From a virus: a DNA stretch of 64,000 nucleotides. The translations under genes and the position numbers were made by a program. Below, piece after piece: positions 40,818 to 48,713 of the stretch (positions are counted from its first letter, which is position 1; each line of letters starts with the position of its first letter). The DNA lies in IMG/VR virus record IMGVR_UViG_3300037294_000399, positions 32,308 through 96,307 of that record, one strand, 5' to 3'. Under the pieces are notes generated by a model. The model made no database searches and had not been told where the DNA came from. It saw nothing but the letters and a program-made list of their open reading frames with translations.

Positions 40818-41696
40818 ATGAAGCAATTAAAAATTTCACACAAACTTACAAACAGAGAAAATGAATCTTTCAAACAATACTTGAAAGAAATTGGAGAGGT
40901 TGCTATCTTTTCAACACCAGAAGAAGAATACGCTGTTGCTGAAAGAGCAAGTTTGGGTGACCAAAAAGCTATCGCTGAACTAATTGAACGAAACTTACGT
41001 TTTGTTGTTTCTGTGGCTAAACAATACGTTAGTGATGGTATTCCATTGGAAGACCTTGTAAATGAGGGTAATATTGGGTTGGTAATAGCTGCTGAGAAGT
41101 TTACACCAACTATGGGTTATAAATTCATTTCATACGCTGTATGGTGGATTAGAAAGATTATCTTAGAACACATCGCTAAGAATGGTAAGATGGTTCGTAT
41201 CCCAGCAAACAAGTTGAATAGCTTATCTAAGTTGAATAAAAAGATTGCTGAACTTGAACAAATAAAAGGTCGTAAAGTAGATGTTCAAGAAGTAATGGAA
41301 GAATTTGGTAACGAAATAAACGATGAAGATTTCATGTTCTTAGATGTATTAAGCACATATAATATGGATTCATTGGACCGTCAAGTTGGTAACGATGAGG
41401 GTGGTTCAGTGTTAGGTGAATTAATTGCTGATAATTCATTTAAAGCAACTGACCATCTATTGAATGATTCAAATATAACTAACGAAATCAATACAATTCT
41501 TGGTATTTTGTCTTTAAGAGATAGAGAAATTATGGAATGTTTATTTGGGTTAAATGGTAATAGTCCTATGACTCTCAATGAAGTTGGTGATAGAATGGGT
41601 ATAACTCGTGAAAGAGCACGTCAAGTTCGTGAAAAATCACTTAAATTATTAAGAATAAACCCTAGAGTTCTTTTAGCTTACAATGAACTTGGTTAA
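40818..41696 (+). CDS. sigma-70 family RNA polymerase sigma factor (primary-type)
   Basis: 292 residues, the short length of Bacteroidota primary sigma factors. Region 2: RNLRFVVSVAKQYVSDGIPL, NEGNIGLVIAAEKFTPTMGY, FISYAVWWIRKIILEHI; region 3: RIPANKLNSLSKLNKKIAEL; region 4: LSLRDREIMECLFGL and MGITRERARQVREKSLKLLR. The N-terminus (MKQLKISHKLTNRENESFKQ) is also Bacteroidota-like. Could redirect the host enzyme to a phage promoter class such as the AT-rich elements listed here; that link is inference. Confidence 0.92.
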   Translation: MKQLKISHKLTNRENESFKQYLKEIGEVAIFSTPEEEYAVAERASLGDQKAIAELIERNLRFVVSVAKQYVSDGIPLEDLVNEGNIGLVIAAEKFTPTMGYKFISYAVWWIRKIILEHIAKNGKMVRIPANKLNSLSKLNKKIAELEQIKGRKVDVQEVMEEFGNEINDEDFMFLDVLSTYNMDSLDRQVGNDEGGSVLGELIADNSFKATDHLLNDSNITNEINTILGILSLRDREIMECLFGLNGNSPMTLNEVGDRMGITRERARQVREKSLKLLRINPRVLLAYNELG

Positions 41697-41988
41697 TACT
41701 GAAGAAGATATTTTTAATGTGATGCTTGTCAAAAAATATATTGACAAGCATTATGTTGTTTATAGAATTTATGCTGATAGAGCTAAAGAAAAACGTTTTC
41801 CTTTGGCACATGACTTTAGTATCAAAGAAATAGAATCAGATAAAAATACTGACCTTTGGGGTGTAGAGTTACGGTTACGTAAAATTTTTTGTGTTGATTT
41901 TAAAATAATAAACCAAGCATTTAAAGAAGTAGTTATGCTACAGATAGAGAAAGACTTTGAAAAACAAATTAAACTAAAATTTTTCTGA
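41683..41988 (+). CDS. hypothetical protein
   Basis: 101 residues, overlaps the sigma gene end by 14 bases (MNLVNTEEDIFNVMLVKKYI). Mixed fold pattern with a conserved-looking DLWGVELRLRKIF. Not recognised. Confidence 0.7.
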   Translation: MNLVNTEEDIFNVMLVKKYIDKHYVVYRIYADRAKEKRFPLAHDFSIKEIESDKNTDLWGVELRLRKIFCVDFKIINQAFKEVVMLQIEKDFEKQIKLKFF

Positions 41989-42302
41989 TGGAAAAAATTA
42001 TAATGAACTATCTAGATAAAAATTACAGGTTTTCTTTATCAACATTGTCATCATATAAGTTATACGATAAAATAAACAAAATCGACATTTCAATTACGTC
42101 AATTTGGGGTGATAGTGAAACTATATTTGGAATATCTAAAGAAACCTTTCTACCAATTTGGGATAAATGGGCTGATATTAAAATAACTGACTTAAATAAT
42201 AGAATAACCGATATACGATATAAACTATACGAGTTAAACGGTACTGATTTTGAGATAACATCAAAAGATATCAATATGATATTAAACATAGAAATGATAT
42301 AG
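41988..42302 (+). CDS. hypothetical protein, paralogue of 31394
   Basis: 104 residues; stop/start overlap with the previous gene. MEKIIMNYLDKNYRF and ETIFGISKETFLPIWDKWADI resemble the N-terminal domain of the 31394 protein. Confidence 0.65.
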   Translation: MEKIIMNYLDKNYRFSLSTLSSYKLYDKINKIDISITSIWGDSETIFGISKETFLPIWDKWADIKITDLNNRITDIRYKLYELNGTDFEITSKDINMILNIEMI

Positions 42303-42308
42303 TTAAGT

Positions 42309-42325
42309 ACACATTTGTGTACATA
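42309..42325. repeat. dispersed 17-bp palindromic repeat, copy 1
   Basis: ACACATTTGTGTACATA, with GTACACA/TGTGTAC arms here; identical copy at 62982-62998. Confidence 0.7.
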
Positions 42326-42357
42326 GACATATGTTTTATTGATTTTTATTAGTTTTA

Positions 42358-42376
42358 GAGATATTTATTATAAAAG
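42358..42376 (+). promoter_or_regulatory. AT-rich upstream element (late-type candidate)
   Basis: GAGATATTTATTATAAAAG, 10 bp before the ATG at 42386; a non-endonuclease gene with the element, which argues it is a promoter rather than cassette-specific. Confidence 0.45.
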
Positions 42377-42385
42377 AATTGAGAT

Positions 42386-42769
42386 ATGAAAAAATCATTT
42401 ATAAAAGACATGCTTAGAGAATCTTTGTTTAGCAAAATAAAAGAAGCGAACAAAGAAGGTGGTGAAGAAGATACCGAAAAAGAAGGTGGTGATGGTCAAT
42501 TCAGTGAGTTGAACCAAGACGAAAAGAAAAAAGTTCAAACGCTAACAAAAAAAATTAAAAACGCAACGCAAGGTGCTGGTAAACTTTTAAAGTTATCTCA
42601 AGTAATGGATGCTGCGGGTGTGGGTAGTGCGGACAACGCAACCGACAGGTCAGCAATTGGTAAAGCAGTGTCTGGTAAGCCAGATGCCGATGGTAAGGTC
42701 AGACACTTGTCAGTAAAACAAGCGAACTCCATGGGTAAAGTTGTAGACAACCCAGTAGCTTTTAAATAA
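42386..42769 (+). CDS. hypothetical charged protein, possibly late/virion
   Basis: 127 residues: MKKSFIKDMLRESLFSKIKE, an acidic Gly/Glu linker (NKEGGEEDTEKEGG), then a folded part rich in Gly/Ala (GAGKLLKLSQVMDAAGVGSA). Resembles small scaffold-like or virion-associated phage proteins in composition only. Monocistronic: late-type element upstream and a strong terminator downstream. Confidence 0.65.
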   Translation: MKKSFIKDMLRESLFSKIKEANKEGGEEDTEKEGGDGQFSELNQDEKKKVQTLTKKIKNATQGAGKLLKLSQVMDAAGVGSADNATDRSAIGKAVSGKPDADGKVRHLSVKQANSMGKVVDNPVAFK

Positions 42770-42779
42770 TAAACACTGA

Positions 42780-42804
42780 CCCAGAACTAGTTCTGGGTTT
42801 TTTT
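42780..42804 (+). terminator. intrinsic terminator
   Basis: Perfect palindrome CCCAGAACTAGTTCTGGG followed by T7. Confidence 0.92.
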
Positions 42805-42853
42805 ATATCCATACTTTTTTAATATCCAAATTATTTAACATTTATTTAGTTGA

Positions 42854-42966
42854 CGGTGATTATCACCGCAGCCGACACCAACACGTAAACCCGAACACTC
42901 TATTGAGTATCAGGTCGCATGGCTCTTTATAATGTAGTTGGTAAGACCACAGGTTTTGTGAAAGTT
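42854..42966 (-). ncRNA. candidate structured small RNA on the minus strand
   Basis: A consensus promoter at 42970-43001 fires leftward into about 110 bases without a usable ORF. The RNA can fold: ACCAAC/GTTGGT encloses CATGCG/TACGTG, which encloses ACCTGA-T-ACTC-AATA-GAGT-G-TTCGGGT. A 6-bp hairpin CGGTGA-TAA-TCACCG ends it at 42854. No recognised family; it is not tmRNA-like in its ends. Confidence 0.65.
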
Positions 42967-42969
42967 CTA

Positions 42970-43001
42970 CAAAGGTAATACAAATAATTTAATCATCCAA
43001 A
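42970..43001 (-). promoter_or_regulatory. minus-strand promoter (TTTGG ... TACCTTTG)
   Basis: On the minus strand TTTGG (43001-42997) and TACCTTTG (42977-42970) are 19 bp apart, an ideal Bacteroidota promoter, pointing away from the gene at 43156. Confidence 0.85.
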
Positions 43002-43043
43002 CAAATACTAAAAAAAAATAATTCCAGGAAATTCATAAAAATA

Positions 43044-43075
43044 TTTGGTGGATTAAAATATTATATGTACCTTTG
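43044..43075 (+). promoter_or_regulatory. promoter (TTTGG ... TACCTTTG)
   Basis: TTTGG at 43044 and TACCTTTG at 43068-43075; divergent from the minus-strand promoter, driving 43156. Confidence 0.88.
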
Positions 43076-43155
43076 CATTATAATAATTAACACAAACCAA
43101 AAATGGAGAAATTAAAGATAGAGCAATAATATAAATAATATAAATAATATAAGTT

Positions 43156-43785
43156 ATGGCAAAGACAATTGAAAAAATAGCAGATTTAGAGTACAATGAA
43201 TTGGTTACTCTAGGTATTATCGAACAAAACAATGATTTAAGAGAAATCTTCACAGATGAAATTAAAGCACCGTTTACTATGTTGTATTCTCTGCAAAAAG
43301 AGGGTAAGTTAAATGAAGAAACCAAAGAATTGTTGGTTGGGTTGTTTGAAAACCTTATTCTTACAAGTAAAGATTTAATCAATAAGTATCAACGTTTAAT
43401 GCAGTCACCACCAACACCACAAACTGAACCTATTGAGGTCGCAGAGGTGATTGAAGTTGAAGAAGTAGTTGAGCAAGTTGTGGAACCTATCAAGGTCATT
43501 GTCAAGGACAAAGTGTCCGAGAAGAAAGAAGCTTTGATTCCTAGAAGATATGGTAAAGAAAAGATTACCAAGGACATTGAAGCACAAGGTGGTGTTGCAT
43601 CACCAGTTCAACGTGCTATGTTAAAGGGTAACACACTGAAGAATATCTATGTTAACCTTAATAATCGTCTTATTAAAGATTATTTTACAAAAAATGATAC
43701 TTTAAACAACGAAGACTATCGAAAAATAACATCTGCAATCAAAATAATTGAACAGGTTATTAACCCAATAATAAAAAAAAGTTAA
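43156..43785 (+). CDS. phage protein with Val/Glu-rich linker
   Basis: 209 residues. Helical N-terminus (KIADLEYNELVTLGII...), a Pro/Val/Glu linker (TPQTEPIEVAEVIEVEEVVEQ, about residues 96-118), then a C-terminal helical domain (PVQRAMLKGNTLKNIYVNLNN...). The last ~50 residues have a diverged second copy at 43998, so the 3' end was exchanged in an endonuclease event. Function unknown. Confidence 0.75.
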   Translation: MAKTIEKIADLEYNELVTLGIIEQNNDLREIFTDEIKAPFTMLYSLQKEGKLNEETKELLVGLFENLILTSKDLINKYQRLMQSPPTPQTEPIEVAEVIEVEEVVEQVVEPIKVIVKDKVSEKKEALIPRRYGKEKITKDIEAQGGVASPVQRAMLKGNTLKNIYVNLNNRLIKDYFTKNDTLNNEDYRKITSAIKIIEQVINPIIKKS

Positions 43786-43926
43786 GAAATGATTTTATTT
43801 TTTTTAATTAATCTGTTATGATAACTACACATAGGTTGTGTGTTAGAAAAATGAAATAGTTTATATAACATATTTTCTGTTTTAGCTGATGATAATGGAA
43901 CTATATGGTCAATATCCCATGTCTTA
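43782..43926 (-). pseudogene. C-terminal remnant of an HNH endonuclease
   Basis: On the minus strand KTWDIDHIVPLSSAKTENML...NTQPMCSYHNRLIK matches the HNH core of the 27787 protein. Everything before it is missing. Its stop overlaps the stop of the plus-strand gene. Confidence 0.78.
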
Positions 43927-43943
43927 TTTAATTGATATATATG

Positions 43944-43951
43944 TACCTTTG
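43944..43951 (+). promoter_or_regulatory. promoter -7 box TACCTTTG
   Basis: ATATGTACCTTTGTATT; a perfect repeat TTAATCAG/CTGATTAA (43971-43998) follows. Upstream of the orphan tail. Confidence 0.75.
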
Positions 43952-43997
43952 TATTAATTAAGTATTTAATCAGATTAATATTGTACTGATTAAATAT

Positions 43998-44159
43998 TTG
44001 AAGAACATCTATGTCAATTTGTCCACTAGAGGTATCAAGGATATGGTTGGCGGTACTGACTCTTTGTCTGACGAAGATTGTCGTAAGATTGTATCAGCGA
44101 TTACAACATTTGAAAGACAAATGGGTGATATTGTAAAAACAAAAGCAAAAAAGAAGTAA
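43998..44159 (+). pseudogene. orphan tail of the gene at 43156
   Basis: 53 codons LKNIYVNLSTRGIKDMVGGT...DEDCRKIVSAITTFERQMGDIV align with the end of the 43156 product (LKNIYVNLNNRLIKDYF...NEDYRKITSAIKIIEQVI). No ATG; the HNH remnant lies between the two. Confidence 0.8.
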
Positions 44160-44160
44160 T

Positions 44161-44307
44161 ATGAAATACATTAAAACAAGAAATTTTTTATTCGGAACAT
44201 CATTTGGTTTATGCCTTGCATGTTTGGATGAACCTAATTACATATATCCACTAATAATTGGTGGGTTAGCATTTGTATCATTTTTAATCAATTTAAAAGA
44301 AAAATAG
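44161..44307 (+). CDS. small membrane protein
   Basis: 48 residues, MKYIKTRNFLFGTSFGLCLA then IYPLIIGGLAFVSFLINL: two hydrophobic helices. Follows the orphan tail by one base. Not recognised. Confidence 0.6.
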   Translation: MKYIKTRNFLFGTSFGLCLACLDEPNYIYPLIIGGLAFVSFLINLKEK

Positions 44308-44308
44308 T

Positions 44309-44449
44309 ATGTAAGTATTTTTAGCACTAGCGGGATTGGGTGTAGCATTTGTCGGATTATCAATATTGTTTAATGGGTTTCCAAGTATCAATATTACAAG
44401 GCATTACCACACAAAAGAAAAAAAAAAGTCAAAAAAAGATGGTAATTAA
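44309..44449 (+). CDS. small membrane protein with TAA as codon 2
   Basis: ATG TAA GTA TTT TTA: after the TAA the frame is open for 44 codons (VFLALAGLGVAFVGLSILFN..., then a Lys-rich end). One transmembrane helix is evident, so the coding sequence looks real. ATG AAA would be the expected start. Either read-through, nonsense, alternative start, or error. Confidence 0.5.
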
Positions 44450-44473
44450 TTTGGTAGTATAGAAAATTATACA

Positions 44474-44481
44474 TACCTTTG
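44474..44481 (+). promoter_or_regulatory. promoter -7 box TACCTTTG
   Basis: TACATACCTTTGTAATC, TTTGGTAG about 22 bp upstream. Confidence 0.88.
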
Positions 44482-44516
44482 TAATCTAAATAATAAAAAC
44501 TTAAAAATTTAAACGT

Positions 44517-45101
44517 ATGACAAACACTAATGGTGAAAACAAGTTTGACAACCAATTCCTAATTAAATTAGGGCTGATTGGTTTAGGTATTATCTTTATC
44601 GTAGTATTCTTCTCTAACTTTGTATCGTTCTCTAATACGGAGATTGATTTGAGAAACACATTTGACCAAAAGATTGAGGAAAGAACTTCATTCTATGATA
44701 AAATGTACAAAGTAATTGCACAGAAAACACAGATTGCAGTCAAGAATGATGAATCATTCAGACAAAACATTAACATTATTATGGAAGGTCGTAAAGATGC
44801 ACCACAAGTGTTTATGAAATGGATAACAGAATCTAACCCTAATTCAAATTATAGCGAAGTTAGTGCATTATATAAAGATTTATCTAGGTCAGTTGAAGCA
44901 CAGCGTGAAGGTTTCTTTAATGAAGAAAAGGTTATTCAAGATGTTGTAAAACAACACAAGAACCATATACAAAAATTCCCTAATAGCTTCTATAATGTTT
45001 TTATGGGTAGACAAGCGTTGGTTTACAAACCGATTACATCTACACGTACAGATGAAGTTATGAGAACTGGCAAAGACGATAACATTAGTTTAGAACTATA
45101 A
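44517..45101 (+). CDS. LemA-like membrane protein
   Basis: 194 residues. N-terminal helix FLIKLGLIGLGIIFIVVFFS, then a helical body with REGFFNEEKVIQDVVKQHKN, FPNSFYNVFMGRQ and STRTDEVMRTGKDD, a pattern shared with phage LemA-like proteins. Coupled to the next membrane gene (shared TAATG). Role unknown. Confidence 0.65.
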   Translation: MTNTNGENKFDNQFLIKLGLIGLGIIFIVVFFSNFVSFSNTEIDLRNTFDQKIEERTSFYDKMYKVIAQKTQIAVKNDESFRQNINIIMEGRKDAPQVFMKWITESNPNSNYSEVSALYKDLSRSVEAQREGFFNEEKVIQDVVKQHKNHIQKFPNSFYNVFMGRQALVYKPITSTRTDEVMRTGKDDNISLEL

Positions 45102-46255
45102 TGATTTGGTACGCACTATTAATACCCATCTTAGCTGTAATAGTTGGATGGGTATTATTTAAAAAAGAAATTGTTTGGTGGGAGTTATTCATACCAACTG
45201 CGGGTTCAATCCTTTTCATATTGATTTCGTACTATTCAATGAAAAGCTATACGTTAAGTGATACCGAATACAATGGGTTCATCGTAACAGAAGCTAGATA
45301 CTACGAAGCTTACGAAACTTGGGTCAAGAGAACGTGTAGTAGAACCTATACAACTGGTAGTGGTAAAACTAGAACAACGTACACAGTGTATTATGATTGT
45401 TCATATTGTGATTACACATCGGAAAGATACACAATTATAGATACAAAAGGTAACGAGATTGATATTAGTCTAGCCAAGTACAAATCGTTGATGAAGCAAT
45501 GGCACGGTAAACCTAAATTTGTTGAGCTTAATCGAGATATAGATTATAGAGGTAGTTGTGGTAAAGATGGTGATATGTACTTCTTCGCATGGGATAAACA
45601 GACACATACGTCTGAAACAACAACCTATGAGAAATCGTTTACAAATATATTAAAAAGTAATCACTCTGCGTTTAACTACCCAGACATTACCGAAGAAGAA
45701 GCAAAAAAAGCTAGTCTATACGAGTACCCAGAAATTAATGGTTACAATTATCAAACATCAGTATTAGGGTTAGAGAATACCAAAATAAAAAATAAATGGG
45801 GGTTTACTAAAACGCTAGACCATATAAACGGTGCTTATGGTAGTCAGTATAAAGTAAAGGTATTTACACTATTCTTTAAGAGCAAAGACATAAACACAGC
45901 ATTCTTGCAAGAAGCATATTGGGATGGTGGAAACCAGAACGAGATAGTTGTTTGTATTGGTGTTGATAAGAATGGTAAGTTTGAATGGGTCAAACCATTT
46001 TCATGGTGTGATAATAAAAGGGTGTTGATTGATATTCGTGAAGAATTGATGTCAGCTAAAAACCCAGATAGTAAATTATTCCACAAGACATACTATAATG
46101 CAATTAGAACACATTGGAAATATAAATCGTTTGAAGACTTTAATTATCTGTCATTTGAACCGACTAGTGGTCAATTGATATTTGTTTACTTATTAACGCT
46201 AATCATCTCTGTAGCAACGGTTTGGTGGTGTGTAACGAATAATGAAAAAGAATAA
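45101..46255 (+). CDS. membrane protein partner of the LemA-like protein
   Basis: 384 residues: two N-terminal helices (about 1-46), a large soluble Cys/Tyr-rich domain (VKRTCSRTYT, DCSYCDYTSERY, YRGSCGKDGD), and a C-terminal helix (LIFVYLLTLIISVATVWWCV). Likely faces the periplasm. Together with the previous gene may form an envelope complex; no family known to me. Confidence 0.65.
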   Translation: MIWYALLIPILAVIVGWVLFKKEIVWWELFIPTAGSILFILISYYSMKSYTLSDTEYNGFIVTEARYYEAYETWVKRTCSRTYTTGSGKTRTTYTVYYDCSYCDYTSERYTIIDTKGNEIDISLAKYKSLMKQWHGKPKFVELNRDIDYRGSCGKDGDMYFFAWDKQTHTSETTTYEKSFTNILKSNHSAFNYPDITEEEAKKASLYEYPEINGYNYQTSVLGLENTKIKNKWGFTKTLDHINGAYGSQYKVKVFTLFFKSKDINTAFLQEAYWDGGNQNEIVVCIGVDKNGKFEWVKPFSWCDNKRVLIDIREELMSAKNPDSKLFHKTYYNAIRTHWKYKSFEDFNYLSFEPTSGQLIFVYLLTLIISVATVWWCVTNNEKE

Positions 46256-46275
46256 ATGTAAAATAATTTAAAAAT

Positions 46276-46307
46276 AATGGCACTATCGTTTGGTAGTGTC
46301 ATTTTTT
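46276..46307 (+). terminator. terminator directly before a promoter, type copy 1
   Basis: AATGGCACTA-TCGTTTGG-TAGTGTCATT plus T6. A homologous terminator-promoter unit occurs at 51589. Confidence 0.9.
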
Positions 46308-46312
46308 ATTTC

Positions 46313-46320
46313 TACCTTTG
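46313..46320 (+). promoter_or_regulatory. promoter -7 box TACCTTTG
   Basis: TTTCTACCTTTGTCATG, six bases after the terminator T-run. Confidence 0.85.
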
Positions 46321-46348
46321 TCATGTAATAATTAAAAAACCAAAAGTC

Positions 46349-46753
46349 ATGTCAAAAAAAGTAGCAAAATTAGTAAGAGTATCTTTAGTAACAAGAGTAA
46401 TTGTTGATGTAGATGCGACAGAACAAGAAATCATGGAACTTGCCGTACCAAAACTATCTGAAAACCTCATGGATGCACCATTTGAGAACTTGGAAGAAGT
46501 CGTTGATGATACCGAGTGTCCTTATGAGGGAGAATACCTAGACCTATATGGTAGTATTTCTGATAAACTTTGGAAAGTTTATGAGAAGAACATCATGAAA
46601 GTTTCAGTTGATGGGGTTAACTACCACGACAACGATTGTCGTATTGAACAAACTGACGACCACAATGTCAATATCCGTATTGCTAAAGAAGAGCTTTGGA
46701 GAATCGTACCATTCTTCACTTCATTGGAAACCAATGAAGTTGTAATCGACTAA
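46349..46753 (+). CDS. hypothetical acidic protein
   Basis: 134 residues from ATG 46349 (MSKKVAKLVRVSLVTRVIVD); the region before this ATG is promoter and leader. Acidic middle, mixed alpha/beta. Not recognised. Confidence 0.7.
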   Translation: MSKKVAKLVRVSLVTRVIVDVDATEQEIMELAVPKLSENLMDAPFENLEEVVDDTECPYEGEYLDLYGSISDKLWKVYEKNIMKVSVDGVNYHDNDCRIEQTDDHNVNIRIAKEELWRIVPFFTSLETNEVVID

Positions 46754-46806
46754 AAAATATTTTGAAAAAACCTGGTCAAAAATTTGCAAGTGTCCAGGAA
46801 ATTACT

Positions 46807-46814
46807 TACCTTTG
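46807..46814 (+). promoter_or_regulatory. promoter -7 box TACCTTTG
   Basis: TACTTACCTTTGTATC with TTTG about 21 bp upstream. Confidence 0.88.
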
Positions 46815-46843
46815 TATCATATTAATAATTAAAATATAAAAAC

Positions 46844-47086
46844 ATGAAAATAAACAAAAAATTATTTACAGTTAATGAAGTTTGTTCAACATTATCTAAA
46901 GACCAAACAATTAGTTTTTTATCAATATTAATTGAAGCTAGAAATGAATTAGTAGCTAGTTTAGAGTTAGTTGACTCAAACCCTAAAAATGACGATGCGA
47001 AATTAGATTTAGTAAATAATATCGAAACTCAATTAGTTATCGTTAATAAAAACATTAACATATTTAATGATGTATTATCATTATAA
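46844..47086 (+). CDS. hypothetical helical protein (paralogue of 48364)
   Basis: 80 residues: KINKKLFTVNEVCSTLSKDQ, then helices with DAKLDLVNNIETQLVIVNKNI. The 48364 protein shares this pattern (INKKLFTLNEVYSTLNHS, DAKLDLVEHIELQLVYINKN), so they arose by duplication. Confidence 0.75.
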   Translation: MKINKKLFTVNEVCSTLSKDQTISFLSILIEARNELVASLELVDSNPKNDDAKLDLVNNIETQLVIVNKNINIFNDVLSL

Positions 47087-47151
47087 GAAGTTGCTGTTGC
47101 AAATTAATTAAAAAATATGGGAAAAGATTTGGTTATTTCATTTCTTTTCCC

Positions 47152-47159
47152 TACCTTTG
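47152..47159 (+). promoter_or_regulatory. promoter -7 box TACCTTTG
   Basis: TTTCCCTACCTTTGTATC, TTTGG upstream. Confidence 0.88.
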
Positions 47160-47189
47160 TATCGTATTAATAATTAAAACCAAAAAGCC

Positions 47190-47582
47190 ATGTCAGTACA
47201 AGAATTTAAAATTAAGAAAGAAGGTAACTATTTTGTAGCTTACGACACCGTAGATAAAAAACGTTCATACGGTAAAATCAATATCAAGAAAGGAAACTTT
47301 TTTGGTGACACACGTTGCATGATTGCATTACACAACCATTTGGATGGGTACAACCAAGAAAACACCAATACAATCAAAGTAATTGAGTACGCAGATTATT
47401 CAAGTGATGAAAATCTTTTCTACCAACACAAGGGTGATGTTGTTTGCCTACATGACGACTTGAAAGAAGGGTCTAGTGAGTTAGGTTGGTTCAAGGTATG
47501 GTTTGATGCAGAAATGGAAGACAGAGAGTACATTACGGTCAATGATACAGTTATTTATCTGGATTCAATTGATGAATTATAA
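47190..47582 (+). CDS. hypothetical protein
   Basis: 130 residues, MSVQEFKIKKEGNYFVAYDT; acidic with many aromatic residues (WFKVWFDAEMEDREY). Not recognised. Confidence 0.7.
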   Translation: MSVQEFKIKKEGNYFVAYDTVDKKRSYGKINIKKGNFFGDTRCMIALHNHLDGYNQENTNTIKVIEYADYSSDENLFYQHKGDVVCLHDDLKEGSSELGWFKVWFDAEMEDREYITVNDTVIYLDSIDEL

Positions 47583-47599
47583 ACTAAAAAATAAAAAGT

Positions 47600-48274
47600 A
47601 TGGTAAGTAATTTTTTCCCAAAAAATATTTTCAGAGGCAAGAATGCTGATGGAAGTAAATTTACAGTTAAAGAATACGATTTTGAAACTATTGCTCATTT
47701 AGATTTTGCTAGAGGGTTTTTAATGTTATTCAGCGGTGCAATCATAGGTGTGTTTTTAGCGCCATTATTGTTTGTATTATCTGTTTTATCCTTTGATGGG
47801 TTTTCAAAGATAAAGTTTTGGGTGGTAATGTTAATCAGTGGTTATGTGTTATTTGATTTTACACATGGTTGGTTGATGTTAAGGTTGTTAGACTTCTTTT
47901 TTGAGGAACCATCTTTAAATGTTCTATTTGCTATCAATACTGGTGTGTTTGTAAGTTGTATAGTAATGATATTGGTTGGTAGTTTACTATATAGATGGAT
48001 AATAGATATTAACAACACTGTTGGTTCTCGTTGGTTATTTTATGTGATTGTTGTTTGTGTTATGTTTTTTATTGGGTATAATATTGGTAAAAGTAATATA
48101 AAAAATGATGTTGGTTGGGTTAGAGAAATCCTGGGGTTTAATGAAAAGACACCTTCAGAAATTGAACATGAAAGAGTTGGAAACATGACCGACCAACAAA
48201 TTGAAGACGAAGCTCAAAAAAGATATGAAGACCAGTTAAGGAAAGAAGGAAAAGACCCCGCAAATTACAGGTAA
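47600..48274 (+). CDS. multi-pass membrane protein
   Basis: 224 residues with about four hydrophobic helices (FLMLFSGAIIGVFLAPLLFV, FWVVMLISGYVLFDFT, VFVSCIVMILVGSLLYRWII, WLFYVIVVCVMFFIGYNI) and a charged cytosolic tail. Role unknown. Confidence 0.7.
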   Translation: MVSNFFPKNIFRGKNADGSKFTVKEYDFETIAHLDFARGFLMLFSGAIIGVFLAPLLFVLSVLSFDGFSKIKFWVVMLISGYVLFDFTHGWLMLRLLDFFFEEPSLNVLFAINTGVFVSCIVMILVGSLLYRWIIDINNTVGSRWLFYVIVVCVMFFIGYNIGKSNIKNDVGWVREILGFNEKTPSEIEHERVGNMTDQQIEDEAQKRYEDQLRKEGKDPANYR

Positions 48275-48328
48275 TCAATTAGATGTAAAAAAGTTTTGAA
48301 TAGACTTTTTTTTATGGAAAAAAATCCG

Positions 48329-48336
48329 TACCTTTG
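48329..48336 (+). promoter_or_regulatory. promoter -7 box TACCTTTG
   Basis: TCCGTACCTTTGTAGTC. Confidence 0.85.
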
Positions 48337-48363
48337 TAGTCTAATTAATAAACAATAGAAATT

Positions 48364-48672
48364 ATGAATATTCAAATCAACAAAAAATTATTCACATTGA
48401 ACGAAGTATATTCAACGTTAAACCATAGTACTACAAGTGCTTTCTTGAATGAGTTATTCAAAGTACGTACTGAATTACTAGGTGAATTAGATACTACTGA
48501 CCTTATTGTTGATAGTGATGCTAAATTAGATTTAGTTGAACATATTGAATTACAATTGGTTTACATCAACAAAAACATTAGAACCTTTGAAGATGCTTTA
48601 TTATGTTACGAAACCAAAATATATGAGGTAGGAAACATATTAGGTGAAAACACAAAAATCTGGTTAAATTAA
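48364..48672 (+). CDS. hypothetical helical protein (paralogue of 46844)
   Basis: 102 residues; shares its first 80 residues' pattern with the 46844 protein and has an extra C-terminal helix (ALLCYETKIYEVGNILG). Own promoter. Confidence 0.75.
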   Translation: MNIQINKKLFTLNEVYSTLNHSTTSAFLNELFKVRTELLGELDTTDLIVDSDAKLDLVEHIELQLVYINKNIRTFEDALLCYETKIYEVGNILGENTKIWLN

Positions 48673-48713
48673 AAATAAACCAGGAATTATTTGGTAGTTT
48701 AAAATATTATACT

